Made by a program: the position numbers and the translations under genes. A stretch of 64,000 nt of DNA from Chitinophaga sp. YR627 (GTDB taxonomy: Bacteria > Bacteroidota > Bacteroidia > Chitinophagales > Chitinophagaceae), in the NCBI RefSeq assembly GCF_900114995.1, contig NZ_FOUX01000001.1, positions 1,054,001 to 1,118,000 of the forward strand, written 5' to 3'. The notes below the pieces were generated by a model, which was given only the letters and a program-made list of their open reading frames with translations, made no database searches and was not told the origin of the DNA. Shown piece after piece: positions 62,237 to 64,000 of this stretch (position 1 is the first letter of the stretch; every line of letters starts with the position of its first letter).

Positions 62237-62962
62237 CTACCGTAACAAAAAATCTCCGTAAAAATCCGGTATATCACTGTCATAAATAGCTTCCGCTACC
62301 TGCCGGACAGGATATCCGACTTTAACTATTTCAGCATGTAATGCCTCATCATCAATATGCAGCACCGCATAAGTGGCCTGTTTATCCTTTTCTTTACTCC
62401 GTCCTACGGAACCACAATTGACGATCAGCATATCTGAAGCGCGCTTCACGTATGAGCAATGCGTATGTCCCATGAATAATGCGTCAGTCTTTCTCGTGCC
62501 CAGCATATCCAGGAGAGCCGCTTCGGCATGTGATTCGAAAATGTACTCATCATTGCTCCGCGGGCTGGCATGTACCAGCAGTACCTGTTTCAAACCACTC
62601 TTTGTTTTGAAGGACAGTTCTAACTGGTAGGGACATTGTGCCAGCCATTGTTTGTTTTCGCGCGTAATGGTCCGTTTACTCCATTCAATGGCTTGTTTTC
62701 TGTTGGCCGACTCAATTTCGTCCTGGTGTGCCAGGGGAACAATAGCTTGATCAAAGGCGATCCGTTCATCATGATTGCCCAATAAACAGGGAATGTTCCT
62801 TGACCTGATCAGAGAGATGACTTCATTGCCCCAGGGAGCGAAGTCTACGAGGTCGCCAAGGCAATAGACCTGAGAGATCCCTCTGTTGTCAATGTCCGTC
62901 AAAACCGCCTTTAATGCTGTTATATTTGCATGGATATCGCTTATTATTGCCAACTGTGTCAT
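62237..62962 (-). CDS. Metallophosphoesterase (YfcE/MJ0936-like)
   Basis: 241 residues with all calcineurin-like metal motifs in order: IISDIHANITAL (D-x-H), CLGDLVDF (GD), LLGNHDERI (GNHD), LLVHASPRS (H) and MGHTHCSYVKR (GHTH), then NCGSVGRSKEKD. A two-metal phosphodiesterase or phosphatase of the cytoplasm; substrate unknown. Single gene, convergent with the small AraC-HTH gene. Confidence 0.93.
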   Translation of the reverse strand: MTQLAIISDIHANITALKAVLTDIDNRGISQVYCLGDLVDFAPWGNEVISLIRSRNIPCLLGNHDERIAFDQAIVPLAHQDEIESANRKQAIEWSKRTITRENKQWLAQCPYQLELSFKTKSGLKQVLLVHASPRSNDEYIFESHAEAALLDMLGTRKTDALFMGHTHCSYVKRASDMLIVNCGSVGRSKEKDKQATYAVLHIDDEALHAEIVKVGYPVRQVAEAIYDSDIPDFYGDFLLR

Positions 62963-63122
62963 CTGTTATTATTTATCTTTTTTAAAAACCCCGTCCATCT
63001 TATGCTCCGCACCTTAGCTGCCTGTACATAAGGGTTGTTTTCATGATGCAAACCTAGCTGTTTGAAAAAGCCTAAATTTGTATATCCGGTCAATTATTTT
63101 GTATTTTCAGGCAAATTGAGAC

Positions 63123-63962
63123 ATGAAACTTGTACAGTTTGAACCGCTGTTTATCAGGCATTTCAGCACGACGACGTGGCCATTCCCCTTGCACAGTCAT
63201 AATCATTATGAGTTGATGTATATAGGGTATGGAAAGGGCATGCATGAGCTGAATGGTGTCAGGAGTTCGTATGCGGGAGGTATGTTTTTCTTTTTGTCAC
63301 CCGAAGACAGCCATGACTTCCAGATAGAGGAGGAGACACAGTTTAATGTCATCAAATTTCTGCCGGCGATCCTGAAAGGAGGTACCAATTCCTCTGCAAC
63401 AGATTACTGGGATCATCTCATCAGGAACCTGGTCAGAAAACAGCAGGCTATTACGGATATACTGCCGGAAGCCGGTCATATAAACAGTGCGAGAACGATG
63501 ATCGGTCTGATGATCTCAGCATGGCTGGATAATGACAAGAAGGTAACAGAAGTACATACGCATTTGCTGCGGGCCTTATTACTTACACTGGATAAGGGCA
63601 TGAATGATACAGATGATCATTATAAGGGAGATTATGCCATCAGCAAAATAGAACGGATACAGAATTATATCCACGCGCATATCAGGCATCCGGAAAAACT
63701 AACGATGAAACAACTGAGTGCTGCGTTCAACACCTCAGAATCCGGTTTAAAGAGTCTTTTCAGAGATAGTATGGGCATGTCTCTGGGGCAATATATAAGT
63801 TCTCTGAAACTGGAAATGATCAAAGAAAGAATGATAAGCAGCAAAGCCACCTTAACAGAGATTGCGCACGAATTTGGTTTTGTTGACTCCAGCCATTTTA
63901 ATAGTTTCTTTAAAAAAATGATGGGTATGGCACCGCTGGGCTATCGCAAGCGGAATAACTAA
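63123..63962 (+). CDS. AraC family transcriptional regulator
   Basis: 279 residues. Cupin-type sensor at the N-terminus with metal-site-like His pattern (PFPLHSHNHYELMYIGYGKG, FFFLSPEDSHDFQ) and a C-terminal double HTH (TMKQLSAAFNTSESGLKSLF; TLTEIAHEFGFVDSSHFNSF). The gene is complete and ends 38 bases before the window edge, so its target genes probably lie outside. Confidence 0.92.
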   Translation: MKLVQFEPLFIRHFSTTTWPFPLHSHNHYELMYIGYGKGMHELNGVRSSYAGGMFFFLSPEDSHDFQIEEETQFNVIKFLPAILKGGTNSSATDYWDHLIRNLVRKQQAITDILPEAGHINSARTMIGLMISAWLDNDKKVTEVHTHLLRALLLTLDKGMNDTDDHYKGDYAISKIERIQNYIHAHIRHPEKLTMKQLSAAFNTSESGLKSLFRDSMGMSLGQYISSLKLEMIKERMISSKATLTEIAHEFGFVDSSHFNSFFKKMMGMAPLGYRKRNN

Positions 63963-64000
63963 ATTTGCCATCTGTCCACCCGCTCCTGATCCTGGTCAGA

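Overview
The window looks like chromosome of a Bacteroidota member of the Chitinophagaceae, probably a Chitinophaga-type organism (inferred, not proven). The signs are a SusC/SusD pair with ECF sigma and FecR regulators, a type IX secretion sorting domain, many AraC and short Crp/Fnr-type regulators, weak ribosome binding sites, and promoters of the Bacteroidota form TTTG-N19-TAnnTTTG. No rRNA, tRNA, CRISPR array, integrase or transposase was seen.

Layout. 1-2616 (minus): RND efflux operon (DUF420 membrane protein, lipoprotein adaptor, pump cut by the window edge), divergent from a GlxA-type regulator (3106-4182). 4216-7394: two paralogous Crp/Fnr regulators, a pirin and an esterase, whose upstream regions share a palindrome with core AAGRTAYCTT. 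7519-13287: T9SS cargo protein, SRPBCC protein, TPR protein, a beta-solenoid/LRR protein and next to it a broken relative. 13297-20090: MocR regulator divergent from bioB, a PPOX-family flavoprotein plus a separate 2Fe-2S ferredoxin, two AraC regulators and an SDR. 20184-23252: secreted GH127-type beta-L-arabinofuranosidase.

23683-40580 (minus) is the most striking part: a two-gene Tc (toxin complex) operon. The first gene is a fused TcB-TcC protein of 2586 residues (SpvB, FG-GAP, RHS repeats, RHS core) with a C-terminal payload made of eight Trp-rich 11-residue repeats and a domain carrying HEEGH, a zincin-like motif. The second gene is a 3035-residue TcA with an extra N-terminal transthyretin-like domain. 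Together they have the parts of a complete ABC-type injection toxin.

40918-43057: HxlR regulator with two TGTA-N6-TACA operator candidates, SDR, DoxX-like protein, and a small secreted peptide preceded by a probably structured leader. 43100-53618 (minus): ECF sigma, FecR, SusC (with STN domain), SusD, TPR protein and S9 peptidase, best read as a signal-regulated peptide or protein utilisation locus. 53921-63962: a tandem beta-propeller glycosidase-like protein, SDRs, Crp/Fnr, a Coa1-like membrane protein, a TPR lipoprotein, three AraC-type proteins and a metallophosphoesterase. Many small regulator plus oxidoreductase pairs give the flanks a stress or detoxification character.
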